A DNA stretch of 6,204 nt from Acetobacteraceae bacterium (GTDB lineage Bacteria > Pseudomonadota > Alphaproteobacteria > Acetobacterales > Acetobacteraceae), in assembly GCA_003133265.1 (NCBI GenBank), contig PKWQ01000194.1, positions 1-6,204 on the forward strand, in the 5' to 3' direction. Of the stretch, positions 1 to 6,137 are shown in pieces. The position numbers and the translations under genes are program-made. Below the pieces are notes generated by a model. The model saw only the letters and a program-made list of their open reading frames with translations, was not told where the DNA came from and did no database searches. Every line of letters starts with the position of its first letter. Within the stretch, counting starts at the first letter, position 1.

Positions 1-2226
1 GATGTTGCGCATGGTCGCCCGGCTGAGTGCACGGGCGCGGGCGATGCCGGCCAGGTCGCCTTTGACCAAGGTGACACCGGCGCTCTGCATCGCGACGTCC
101 GTCCCGGTGCCCATGGCAATCCCTACATCCGCCTCGGCGAGGGCAGGGGCATCATTGACACCGTCCCCGGCCATGGCGACCACACGGCCCTCGCTGCGCA
201 ACTGTTTGACGATGCGGTTCTTGTCAGCCGGCAGCACCTCGGCCTCGACATCCGTGATGCCCAGCTTGCTGGCGACCGCTGTCGCTGTCGTCTTGTTGTC
301 ACCCGTGAGCATGACGATGCGGACACCATCGGCCCGCAGGCTGTCGAGCGCGGCGGCGGTTGTTGCCTTGATCGGATCGGCGACGGCGATCACCGCGCCG
401 GGTTTCCCATCGATGGCCAGAAAGAGTGCCGTCGCTCCATCCTTGCGCAGGTCGTCAGCCTGCGCAGCTAGATCACCGAAGGAAACTCCGAGCTCATCCA
501 TGTGTCTGGTGTTGCCGAGTGCAACGGCATGGCCCGCCACCTTTCCGGTCACGCCCTTGCCAGTCACCGAAGCGAACTCCGCCGGGTCCACAAGTGACAA
601 GGACCGATCGCGCGCGGCGGCAACGATCGCCGCGGCGAGCGGATGCTCGCTCGAACGCTCAAGACTGGCGGCAAGCGATAGAACATCGGCCTCGGACCGA
701 CCTTCCGTCGGGATCACAGCGACCACGCGCGGCTTGCCTTCGGTGAGCGTGCCGGTCTTGTCCACCACCAGAGTGTCGACCTTCTCCATGCGCTCCAGCG
801 CTTCAGCGGATTTGATCAGCACGCCGCCGATCGCGCCCTTGCCTACGCCGACCATGATCGACATTGGCGTGGCCAAGCCAAGGGCACACGGGCAGGCGAT
901 GATGAGCACGGAGACCGCCGCGATCAGCGCATAGGCGAGCGCAGGGGCGGGACCCCAGACGGCCCAGCCGATGAAGGCCAGCACTGCCGCGGCAATCACG
1001 GCCGGGACAAAGTAACCCGACACGGTATCGGCCATGCGCTGGATCGGTGCGCGGCTGCGCTGCGCCTCCGCGACCATGGCGATGATGCGCGCGAGCACCG
1101 TGTCGGCGCCGATCTTGTCGGCCTGCATCATCACTGCGCCAGTGCCGTTGATGGTGCCGCCGATGAGTTTGTCGCCAGGTTCCTTCAGCACCGGCATGGC
1201 CTCGCCGGTGATCATGGATTCATCGATACTGCTGCGGCCTTCCAGGACCACGCCATCGACCGGCACGCCGTCACCTGGTCGCACACGAAGCCGGTCGCCA
1301 ACCTGCACCTGCTCCAACGGGATCTCCTGATCCTCGCCGGTGGCCGTCAGACGCCGTGCCGTTTTGGGGGCCAGATTGAGCAGGGCGCGAATGGCGCCAC
1401 CGGTTTGTTCGCGGGCGCGCAACTCCAGCACTTGCCCGAGCAGCACCAGGACGGTGATCACCGCCGCTGCCTCGAAATATACGGCCACTGTGCCGTCCAT
1501 AGTTCGGAACCCGGCTGGAAACACGGAGGGCGCAAAGGTTGCGACGAGGCTGTAGAGGTACGCAGCCCCGGTGCCGAGTGCGATCAGGCTGAACATGTTG
1601 AGGCTTCGGTTCACCACCGATGCCCAGGCACGAACAAAGAAGGGCCATCCCGCCCAGAGCACCACGGGAGTTGCCAAGGCACATTGCAGCCAGGTGGCGA
1701 TAGTGGCCGGGATATGATCATGCAGATGGAGCCAGGGCAGGTGGCCACCCATCTCCAGCACGACAACGGGCAGCGTCAGCGCCAATCCGATCCAGAAGCG
1801 CCGCGTCATATCGATGAGTTCGACGTTCGGCCCCGCATCGGCGCTGATCGTCAGGGGCTCCAACGCCATGCCGCAGATTGGACAGATTCCGGGTCCGTTC
1901 CGGCGGATCTCAGGATGCATCGGGCAGGTGTAAATAACCCCCTTCGATGGCGCTGGCTCAGCGTCCGCGGCCGATGGCGTCAGATAACGCGCGGGATCGG
2001 CGATGAACTTTTCCTGGCAGCGTGCCGAGCAGAAATGGAACAACGCGCCGGCATGCGTGTGGCGGTGTTTCGATGTCGCCGGATCGACAGTCATGCCGCA
2101 GACAGGATCGGTCGCAAGATCCGTCCCGGCTGAAGCTGCTCCCGGGTGGGCGGACCCCGTTAGGGGATGTGCGCCGTGGGCGTGGCCGTGATGATCGTGC
2201 GTCTGGTGGGTGTCGGTGTTTGCCAC
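1..2226 (-). CDS. copA: Copper-exporting P1B-type ATPase (partial, C-terminus beyond window)
   Basis: Exports Cu(I) (possibly Ag(I)) across the inner membrane using ATP. The 742 visible codons start at a GTG preceded by GAGGAG (2234-2239) with 7-nt spacing and run off the left edge. By family length about 60 residues, including the last two helices, are missing. Visible in order: a His-rich tail (residues 7-20); a YHS domain starting DPVCGM (40-45) with C66 and C70; a second metal module, CPMHP (101-105) and CPICGM (115-120); first membrane helix near 144-165; actuator TGE (340-342); CPC metal site (445-447); phosphorylated D489 in DKTG; HP motif (528-529); MLTGD (639-643); hinge GDGVND (687-692). 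The CPC is typical of the Cu(I) subgroup P1B-1. There is no classical HMA (GMxCxxC) domain; the YHS and CPMHP modules take its place. It is divergent from csoR, whose product probably represses it. The Cu-specific residues of the last helices lie outside the window, so metal specificity rests on CPC, the N-terminus and context. Confidence 0.95.
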   Translation of the reverse strand, partial: MANTDTHQTHDHHGHAHGAHPLTGSAHPGAASAGTDLATDPVCGMTVDPATSKHRHTHAGALFHFCSARCQEKFIADPARYLTPSAADAEPAPSKGVIYTCPMHPEIRRNGPGICPICGMALEPLTISADAGPNVELIDMTRRFWIGLALTLPVVVLEMGGHLPWLHLHDHIPATIATWLQCALATPVVLWAGWPFFVRAWASVVNRSLNMFSLIALGTGAAYLYSLVATFAPSVFPAGFRTMDGTVAVYFEAAAVITVLVLLGQVLELRAREQTGGAIRALLNLAPKTARRLTATGEDQEIPLEQVQVGDRLRVRPGDGVPVDGVVLEGRSSIDESMITGEAMPVLKEPGDKLIGGTINGTGAVMMQADKIGADTVLARIIAMVAEAQRSRAPIQRMADTVSGYFVPAVIAAAVLAFIGWAVWGPAPALAYALIAAVSVLIIACPCALGLATPMSIMVGVGKGAIGGVLIKSAEALERMEKVDTLVVDKTGTLTEGKPRVVAVIPTEGRSEADVLSLAASLERSSEHPLAAAIVAAARDRSLSLVDPAEFASVTGKGVTGKVAGHAVALGNTRHMDELGVSFGDLAAQADDLRKDGATALFLAIDGKPGAVIAVADPIKATTAAALDSLRADGVRIVMLTGDNKTTATAVASKLGITDVEAEVLPADKNRIVKQLRSEGRVVAMAGDGVNDAPALAEADVGIAMGTGTDVAMQSAGVTLVKGDLAGIARARALSRATMRNI

Positions 2227-2268
2227 GGCGCTACTCCTCGATGACCATCACTCCGGTGCTCGGGCTAG

Positions 2269-2297
2269 GTGACAGCGGATCGGATTTGTCCTATATA
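2269..2297 (+). promoter_or_regulatory. Predicted csoR promoter
   Basis: GTGACA (2269-2274, 5 of 6 to TTGACA), a 17-bp spacer and TATATA (2292-2297, 4 of 6) form a plausible sigma-70 promoter. It would start transcription near 2304, inside the inverted repeat, about 29 bases before the csoR ATG and upstream of AAGGG (2318-2322), a possible ribosome-binding site. A weaker alternative is TTGTCC (2286-2291) with TACGGT (2309-2314), 17 bp apart; it would start transcription too close to the ATG to keep a full ribosome-binding site. Confidence 0.45.
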
Positions 2298-2319
2298 CCC
2301 CACAGGGGTACGGTATCAA
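2290..2319 (-). promoter_or_regulatory. Predicted copA promoter
   Basis: Read on the minus strand, TTGATA (2319-2314, 5 of 6 to the -35 consensus) is followed by TATATAGG (2297-2290). Taking TATATA as the -10 gives a 16-bp spacer and taking TATAGG gives 18 bp. The inverted repeat at 2296-2310 fills most of the spacer, so a bound repressor would block polymerase. The transcript would start near 2284, about 57 bases before the GTG start of copA. Prediction by inspection only. Confidence 0.6.
2296..2310. promoter_or_regulatory. Predicted CsoR operator (inverted repeat)
   Basis: TACCCC-ACA-GGGGTA is a perfect 6-bp inverted repeat with a 3-bp centre. A/T-flanked G/C tracts of this form are the known recognition pattern of the CsoR/RcnR family. 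It sits between copA and the csoR-like gene, inside the copA promoter spacer and just after the csoR -10. I saw no second copy by eye elsewhere in the window. The assignment is inferred from form and position. Confidence 0.75.
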
Positions 2320-2332
2320 GGGCACGCGAACA

Positions 2333-2608
2333 ATGCACGACGCGACAAGAGCCGCTGTCATCTCGCGACTCAAGCGGATCGAAGGACAGGTCGGCGGCTT
2401 GCTGCGAATGGTGGATGAGGATCGCTATTGCGTGGATGTCTTGACCCAGATCAATGCCGTCCGAGCGGCGCTCCATAAAGTAGAAGAGCAGATCCTCCGC
2501 GATCACGTGTCACACTGCGTCGCGGGCGCGCTCGCCTCTGGCGACGTGATTGAGCAAAGGCACAAGGTCGAAGAACTGATCGCTACAATCGGACGGATGA
2601 CGAGGTAG
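2333..2608 (+). CDS. csoR: CsoR-type copper-sensing repressor
   Basis: A 91-residue, all-helical CsoR/RcnR/FrmR-family (DUF156) regulator. In copper-sensing members Cu(I) binding releases the tetramer from its operator. The family core RLKRIEGQVGG lies at 12-22. The ligand set C33, H58, C62 reproduces the spacing of the Cu(I) site C-x24-H-x3-C known from CsoR. RcnR (Ni/Co) and FrmR (formaldehyde) have different residues at the third position. H2 could recall the N-terminal His of RcnR, but the C-H-C set and the copper neighbours favour copper. The ATG is preceded by AAGGG at a 10-base distance. The gene faces away from copA across a shared operator, implying autoregulation and control of copA. 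Only 5 bases separate it from the next gene, so the two are probably co-transcribed. Confidence 0.9.
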   Translation: MHDATRAAVISRLKRIEGQVGGLLRMVDEDRYCVDVLTQINAVRAALHKVEEQILRDHVSHCVAGALASGDVIEQRHKVEELIATIGRMTR

Positions 2609-2613
2609 GCGCA

Positions 2614-3003
2614 ATGCCTGGTCGTATGCGGCGCATACTCAGGTTGGCCGTGGCAGGGCTCGCCCTGGTCGTCCTGACGCTGTCCGCCGCGCAGCTTTCC
2701 CTCGGGGGTGCCGATCGCCTGCAATCCCACGCCACCCACACCCACGTCGTGAGGATGTATGCCGTCGCGGCGCCGGCGGGCGGGCCGGCAAACGCCCCCT
2801 CCACGGACCCGTGCGACACGCAAACGCACGGTCTTGCCTGCTGTTCCGTCAGCTGTGCGATGGGGGCGGCTTGGCTGCCGGCGAACCCACGAATCGCCTC
2901 GCTGGCTCCGGCGATCGTGGTGTCCTATATCGCCGCCCCTGCCGGGAGCCCTGACGGGCTCGCCATCGGCCCTGCATTGCGACCGCCGCAACGCGTCGGC
3001 TGA
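2614..3003 (+). CDS. Small exported Cys/His protein, family not recognised
   Basis: 129 residues of unknown function. An Arg-rich n-region (R4, R6, R7, R10) and a hydrophobic stretch (11-30) make a signal peptide or single membrane anchor. The rest would be periplasmic. It has three His as HATHTH (39-44) and a cysteine cluster CDTQTHGLACCSVSC (67-81; C67, C76, C77, C81, with H72), plausible soft-metal ligands. The C-terminal half is Ala/Pro-rich and ends in a PALRPPQR-like tail. It begins 5 bases after csoR, with GAGG overlapping the csoR end as ribosome-binding site, so it is probably translated from the csoR message. An in-frame ATG at 2626 would also leave a usable signal. The tail and Cys cluster loosely recall short DUF2946-type proteins, but I cannot assign that. 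A copper-related role is inferred only from ligands and position. Confidence 0.7.
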   Translation: MPGRMRRILRLAVAGLALVVLTLSAAQLSLGGADRLQSHATHTHVVRMYAVAAPAGGPANAPSTDPCDTQTHGLACCSVSCAMGAAWLPANPRIASLAPAIVVSYIAAPAGSPDGLAIGPALRPPQRVG

Positions 3004-3245
3004 CCGGTCCCAGGCTCAGGCGCGGCTGGCGTTCGTGACCGGCCGGCGCTGATGCCCTCAGACCGGAGCGCTGGCGGCCTGCGTGCCTGCGCCCGTCCGA
3101 TGCTGTGGCTCCGTTGGATTGCGCCGAGCCATGGATAGGGCTGCAACACAGACACACATGCCGTGCAGCCGCTTCGTGTCCATCCGGTCAGATTCGGACA
3201 ACTCGACACGTCGTTCGTCCCAACTCGAATTTGGCTATGCACACC

Positions 3246-3614
3246 ATGAAAACGTTCGTAATCGGCCTCGCCACCGCGCTTACGCTCGCCGCCGCCGGCG
3301 CGAGTGCCCAGACTTCTGGGCCGGCCGCTCCACCCACGACCTGCCAGCAGCAACTCGTCGATCTCCAGAAGACCTGGTCCGACGTCTTCCCGCCGGCAAA
3401 ACCATCGGCGGCGCGCGTCCAGGGCCGCGAAGGACACGCCCATAGCGGGATCGAGTACGCCTACATGAGCCGCCAGTTCCGCCAAGCCACGGCAGCCTGC
3501 AAGGCCGGCGAGGGGCACGCGGCCATGCTGCGCATGGATGTCATCCGCGCCATCCTGAAACTGCCCGAGGTGGCCCACCCGGCCGCGCGCAACTACCAGC
3601 CCAATAAGCGCTGA
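3246..3614 (+). CDS. Small secreted protein with GHAHSG motif, family not recognised
   Basis: 122 residues from the chosen ATG. M-K-T followed by a hydrophobic stretch and ASA|QT (cleavage after residue 21) is a clean Sec signal peptide, so the mature protein of about 100 residues is periplasmic. It holds two cysteines (C33, C85) that could form a disulfide, a central GHAHSG (63-68), and His at 91 and 111. It looks mostly helical. The frame is open from an ATG at 3105, but residues encoded before 3237 look like non-coding translation. An ATG at 3237, three codons upstream, is an equally possible start. No convincing ribosome-binding site precedes either. About 240 bases without a gene lie before it, enough for a promoter, although I could not pick one out. 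A strong hairpin follows it. Function unknown; periplasmic metal binding is a guess from context and histidines. Confidence 0.75.
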   Translation: MKTFVIGLATALTLAAAGASAQTSGPAAPPTTCQQQLVDLQKTWSDVFPPAKPSAARVQGREGHAHSGIEYAYMSRQFRQATAACKAGEGHAAMLRMDVIRAILKLPEVAHPAARNYQPNKR

Positions 3615-3620
3615 GCGCGG

Positions 3621-3662
3621 GGCCGGTGCCGCGCCTCCATGACGGCCGAAGCGGCACCGGCC
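3621..3662. terminator. Strong hairpin, possible terminator or attenuator
   Basis: GGCCGGTGCCGC (3621-3632) and GCGGCACCGGCC (3651-3662) are perfect 12-bp inverted arms around an 18-base loop, beginning 7 bases after the stop of the preceding gene. Downstream is only a broken pyrimidine tract (tctctccgttt, 3663-3673), so it is not a textbook rho-independent terminator. It could instead lower read-through or protect a processed 3' end, separating the upstream genes from the spy-like operon. Confidence 0.55.
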
Positions 3663-3702
3663 TCTCTCCGTTTCGATCACACCTCCAGAGGAAGAAAAAG
3701 CC

Positions 3703-4314
3703 ATGACACTCTCACGCACCACGACGCTCCTCGCGTTCGCGCTGGCGGCCTCGGTCGGCCTCGCCGCGCCAAGCCTGGCCCAGGTGGCTTCGGCGCCAGA
3801 CCAGGACCACACATCGCATCACCCCAATGGTCAAACACCGCCGCCGGCTCCTCCGCCTGCCGCCGCGCCCGGCGGGCCGTCCACGATGATGGGCGGCGGC
3901 ATGAGCCAAATGATGCGCATGAGGCACGACGGAATGATGCAACATGACGACGGCATGGGGATGATGCCGTTCGACCATATCGAGGGGAGGATTGCCTTCT
4001 ACAAAGCCGAGCTCGGCATCACCGACGCGCAGCTGCCGCGGTGGAACGCCTTTGCCGACGTATTTCGTGGCAGCGCCAAGGGCATGCGGATGGCAATGGG
4101 CGCGATGATGCAAGCGGGGATGCCGGCCACCGGTCCGGCCCGGATGGAGGCCATGGTGCAAATGATGTCGGCCCGCCTGGACGCCATGAAGGCGATGCTG
4201 GCAGCTGCAAAGCCACTCTATGCGGTGCTCTCGGACGATCAGAAGAAGGTGGCCGACGAACTTATGGCCGAGCACCCGATGGGCATGCGGGCGATGGGCA
4301 TGGGAGAGCGGTGA
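3703..4314 (+). CDS. Spy/CpxP-like Met- and His-rich periplasmic protein
   Basis: 203 residues. A signal peptide ends at SLA|Q (cleavage after residue 26). A His- and Pro-rich linker (36-59) leads to a Met/His-rich segment (62-92). The helical body follows, with two motifs of the LTxxQ family that defines Spy/CpxP: LGITDAQ (104-110) and LSDDQKK (176-182). By my count 29 residues are Met, placed mainly in MM and MxM patterns that suit Cu(I) binding. Spy and CpxP are periplasmic anti-aggregation or stress-adaptor proteins; Met-rich relatives in metal clusters probably buffer copper or protect unfolded proteins under copper stress. The ribosome-binding site AGAGGAAG (3687-3694) fits this start. 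Its TGA overlaps the ATG of the DUF411 gene by one base (TGATG), implying translational coupling. It is the first gene of the packed operon after the hairpin. Confidence 0.88.
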   Translation: MTLSRTTTLLAFALAASVGLAAPSLAQVASAPDQDHTSHHPNGQTPPPAPPPAAAPGGPSTMMGGGMSQMMRMRHDGMMQHDDGMGMMPFDHIEGRIAFYKAELGITDAQLPRWNAFADVFRGSAKGMRMAMGAMMQAGMPATGPARMEAMVQMMSARLDAMKAMLAAAKPLYAVLSDDQKKVADELMAEHPMGMRAMGMGER

Positions 4315-4784
4315 TGAGCCTACTGATGACAACCAGGCGGAGCGCGCTCCGCCTGGCGCTCGCCGGAGTGGCTTTGCCACTCGTGAACGTGGCGCCTGGC
4401 CGGGCACGCGCCGAAACTCTGCCGTCAGTCGTCGTCTGGAAAGATCCGAATTGCGGCTGCTGCGGCAACTGGATTCGCCACATGCGGGACGCGGGCTTCA
4501 GCGTCTCCGTTCGTGACACTGCTGACATGGCCGCGGTCAAACTGGCGCGCAGTGTGCCCGACGCGTTGCAGTCGTGCCACACCGCGGTGGTCAGGGGCTA
4601 TGTCGTGGAGGGGCATGTTCCAGCCGCAGATATCAGGCGGCTGATCGCCGAACAGCCTTCGGCCAAGGGCCTGGCCATGCCCGGCATGCCGCAGTCGGCA
4701 CCCGGCATGGACCAAACAGGGGAGCCATACACCGTCGTGCTGTTCGGCACGCCAACCGGGGACCGAGTCTATGCGCAGCACTGA
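4314..4784 (+). CDS. DUF411 copper-binding periplasmic protein (CopG-like)
   Basis: 156 residues. The N-terminus has a twin-arginine signal, TTRRSALRL (6-14), then a hydrophobic stretch and an Ala-rich end near residue 33, suggesting folded export, perhaps with a bound cofactor. The mature part has a thioredoxin-like start and the DUF411 signature KDPNCGCCGNW (43-53; C47, C49, C50), H56-M57, a second site C88-H89, then GHVP (100-103) and a Met-containing MPGMP segment (122-126). Characterised members such as CopG of Pseudomonas aeruginosa and Vibrio cholerae bind copper through these Cys and are thought to act as copper oxidoreductases in the periplasm. The ATG shares a base with the Spy-gene stop. 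An internal ATG at 4326 would still keep the whole Tat motif. I leave the symbol blank because copG is also used for an unrelated plasmid repressor. Confidence 0.9.
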   Translation: MSLLMTTRRSALRLALAGVALPLVNVAPGRARAETLPSVVVWKDPNCGCCGNWIRHMRDAGFSVSVRDTADMAAVKLARSVPDALQSCHTAVVRGYVVEGHVPAADIRRLIAEQPSAKGLAMPGMPQSAPGMDQTGEPYTVVLFGTPTGDRVYAQH

Positions 4785-5076
4785 GATGGAAAACGATCCG
4801 ATGCACGAACATGACGCGCCGCCGTGGTGGCGAACGCGGACCGGGCTCGCTTTTCTCGGATTCTCGGCGATCGCTGCGTATTTTCTGATCACCGAGCATC
4901 GCGCACACCTCGTGCTGGCGGTCCCCTTTCTACCCTGGCTGTTGCTGCTGGCCTGCCCGCTCATGCATCTCTTCATGCATCGCGGGCACGGCGGGCATGG
5001 AAGCGGCGGACAGGATACGGGTCGCGATGCGGGACCGCATCGCGCTGACCGCGGCGAAGGGGAAGACCGTCCATGA
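4771..5076 (+). CDS. DUF2933 small membrane protein
   Basis: 101 residues with two predicted membrane helices (about 25-41 and 47-69) joined by a short loop containing TEHRAH (41-46). The sequence PWLLLLACPLMHLFMHRGHGGHG (55-77), with C62, M65, H66, M69, H70, H73 and H76, is characteristic of DUF2933. Arg on the outer flanks of both helices puts both termini in the cytoplasm. The C-terminal 25 residues are polar and look disordered. DUF2933 genes recur next to copper genes, but the function is unknown; the Cys/Met/His string at the second helix could handle copper at the membrane. Start is uncertain: ATG 4771 has GGGGA (4758-4762) and overlaps the DUF411 gene by 14 bases; ATGs at 4786 and 4801 are alternatives, the last giving the more usual short His-rich N-terminus. 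Its TGA overlaps the next ATG. Confidence 0.82.
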   Translation: MRSTEMENDPMHEHDAPPWWRTRTGLAFLGFSAIAAYFLITEHRAHLVLAVPFLPWLLLLACPLMHLFMHRGHGGHGSGGQDTGRDAGPHRADRGEGEDRP

Positions 5077-5738
5077 CCCACGATTTTTCGTCATATGGAT
5101 TGTGGTCCCTCGTGATCATCAATTCCGCCCTCTTTATCTTCTTCGCATACAGCTTCGGCCGACCTCAGACCAAGCGCGACTGGCGTTCGTTCGGTGCGTT
5201 CAGCGCCTTCCTCGTGGCGTTGTTCACCGAAATGTACGGCTTCCCGCTGACGATCTACCTGCTGTCCGGCTGGTTGCAGAGCCGGTTTCCGGACGTTGAC
5301 TGGTTCTCCCACGACGCCGGCCATCTGCTCGAGATGATGTTCGGCTGGAAGGCCAATCCGCATTTCGGTCCGTTCCATCTCCTGAGCTTCGCCTTCATCG
5401 GTGGCGGCTTCCTGCTGATCTCGGTCGGCTGGCAAGCGCTCTACCAGGCCCAGCGCGAGAAACGACTGGCTGACACCGGCATCTACGCACGTGTGCGCCA
5501 TCCGCAGTACGACGGCTTTGTCCTGGTCATGCTCGGGTTTTTGGTGCAGTGGCCGACGATCCTGACCGTGGCGATGTTTCCCGTCCTGGTTTTTATGTAT
5601 TGGCGGCTCGCCAAGATCGAGGAGCGTGAGTCGCTGGCCGCGTTCGGCGACGCCTACCGAGATTACATGAAACGGGTGCCTGGGTTCTTTCCTCATCTCG
5701 GCTCGCCGTCTGACCGCCCGCGGCTCGGGCAGCCTTAG
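5073..5738 (+). CDS. Isoprenylcysteine-methyltransferase-like membrane protein
   Basis: 221 residues, polytopic membrane protein of the ICMT/PEMT methyltransferase superfamily, which uses S-adenosylmethionine to methylate small or lipid-linked substrates. Helices are visible at about 10-28, 41-63, 103-122, 148-160 and 162-177. The C-terminal core carries the family pattern: GIYARVRHPQYDG (136-148, with R142-H143-P144), then KIEERESLAAFGDAY (181-195) and the Y198...VPGFFP end (202-207). An N-terminal segment with a hydrophilic loop (69-100; H80, H84, H97, H102) is rich in His and aromatics. The gene starts within the DUF2933 stop (ATGA), so it is co-translated with copper genes. Bacteria lack prenylated CAAX proteins, so the substrate is unknown; related bacterial enzymes methylate thiols such as methanethiol. 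The family call is firm, the role in copper resistance is not. Confidence 0.88.
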   Translation: MTHDFSSYGLWSLVIINSALFIFFAYSFGRPQTKRDWRSFGAFSAFLVALFTEMYGFPLTIYLLSGWLQSRFPDVDWFSHDAGHLLEMMFGWKANPHFGPFHLLSFAFIGGGFLLISVGWQALYQAQREKRLADTGIYARVRHPQYDGFVLVMLGFLVQWPTILTVAMFPVLVFMYWRLAKIEERESLAAFGDAYRDYMKRVPGFFPHLGSPSDRPRLGQP

Positions 5739-5823
5739 GACAGCGAGCGCCGTATGGCTGGCCTATTCGTTCACCTGGACCGCGCCGGCCCGGGTCACCC
5801 CCTGGAATAAAGGAGCAAGACGC

Positions 5824-6132
5824 ATGCAACCCTGGGTCTACTTCCTGATCGTCGGCGCCCTGTTCTTCCTCATGATGCGAGGCGGCTGCGGTTCGCATGT
5901 CATGGGTCACGGGCACCATCATCGCTCTGGCGACAATCGCCAGACGGCGCTTGGCGGAAGCGTCCCTCCCGTCGGGCCGGCGCAAGTGCGCGATCCGGTC
6001 TGTGGCATGACGATCGAACGGGCGACCGCCAAGACATGCGCCCACCGCGGCACGGTCTACTACTTCTGCTCGGATCAGTGCCGGTCCAAGTTCGAAGTTG
6101 CCCCTGAAACCTACATCGTTTCCGCCTCCTGA
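5824..6132 (+). CDS. Membrane-anchored YHS-domain protein
   Basis: 102 residues. One hydrophobic helix (about 4-18) is followed by Arg and Gly, then a His/Cys-rich stretch (C22, H25, H29, H31-33) and a Pro/Gly linker. The YHS domain occupies 57-98: DPVCGMTI (57-64), FC at 81-82, C86 and a final Y97. The positive charge after the helix suggests the YHS domain faces the cytoplasm. It closely resembles the YHS domain near the N-terminus of the copA product (residues 40-81), with the same DPVCGMT start and FCSxxC core. AGGAG (5811-5815) at 8 bases supports the start. It lies 85 bases after the methyltransferase gene in the same direction. YHS domains bind metal through Cys in copper ATPases and related proteins; a copper-delivery or sensing role near the pump is likely but inferred. 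Confidence 0.87.
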   Translation: MQPWVYFLIVGALFFLMMRGGCGSHVMGHGHHHRSGDNRQTALGGSVPPVGPAQVRDPVCGMTIERATAKTCAHRGTVYYFCSDQCRSKFEVAPETYIVSAS

Positions 6133-6137
6133 CAGAC

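Noticed and set aside
2..934. 310-codon plus-strand open frame
   Set aside because: It lies opposite the ATPase catalytic core, whose motifs are all intact in the minus frame. Its Ser/Ala/Arg-rich translation is typical of an antisense shadow in GC-rich DNA.
1405..2133. 242-codon plus-strand open frame
   Set aside because: Antisense to the intact N-terminal half of the ATPase; composition is that of a shadow frame, with no domain.
2231..2248. Five-codon ORF (MVIEE) just before copA
   Set aside because: It ends 4 bases before the GTG start and overlaps the copA ribosome-binding site. It could be a coupling leader but is short enough to be chance.
3004..3042. CCGGTC/GACCGG inverted repeat after the first exported protein
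   Set aside because: Arms are only 6 bp with a 27-base loop and no T-run; expected by chance in GC-rich DNA.
3105..3236. N-terminal extension of the GHAHSG protein from ATG 3105
   Set aside because: It would bury a clean signal peptide behind 44 residues with no hydrophobic or domain character; there is no ribosome-binding site at 3105.
2925..3812. 295-codon minus-strand open frame
   Set aside because: It runs antisense through parts of three plus-strand genes that have signal peptides. Its translation shows no domain and low-complexity Arg/Gly/Ala content.
3712..4407. 231-codon minus-strand frame rich in His
   Set aside because: The His runs are the reverse reading of Met (ATG to CAT) codons in the Spy-like gene, so they are not real metal sites.
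5091..5696. 201-codon minus-strand open frame
   Set aside because: Antisense to the methyltransferase-like gene, which has its family motifs on the plus strand.
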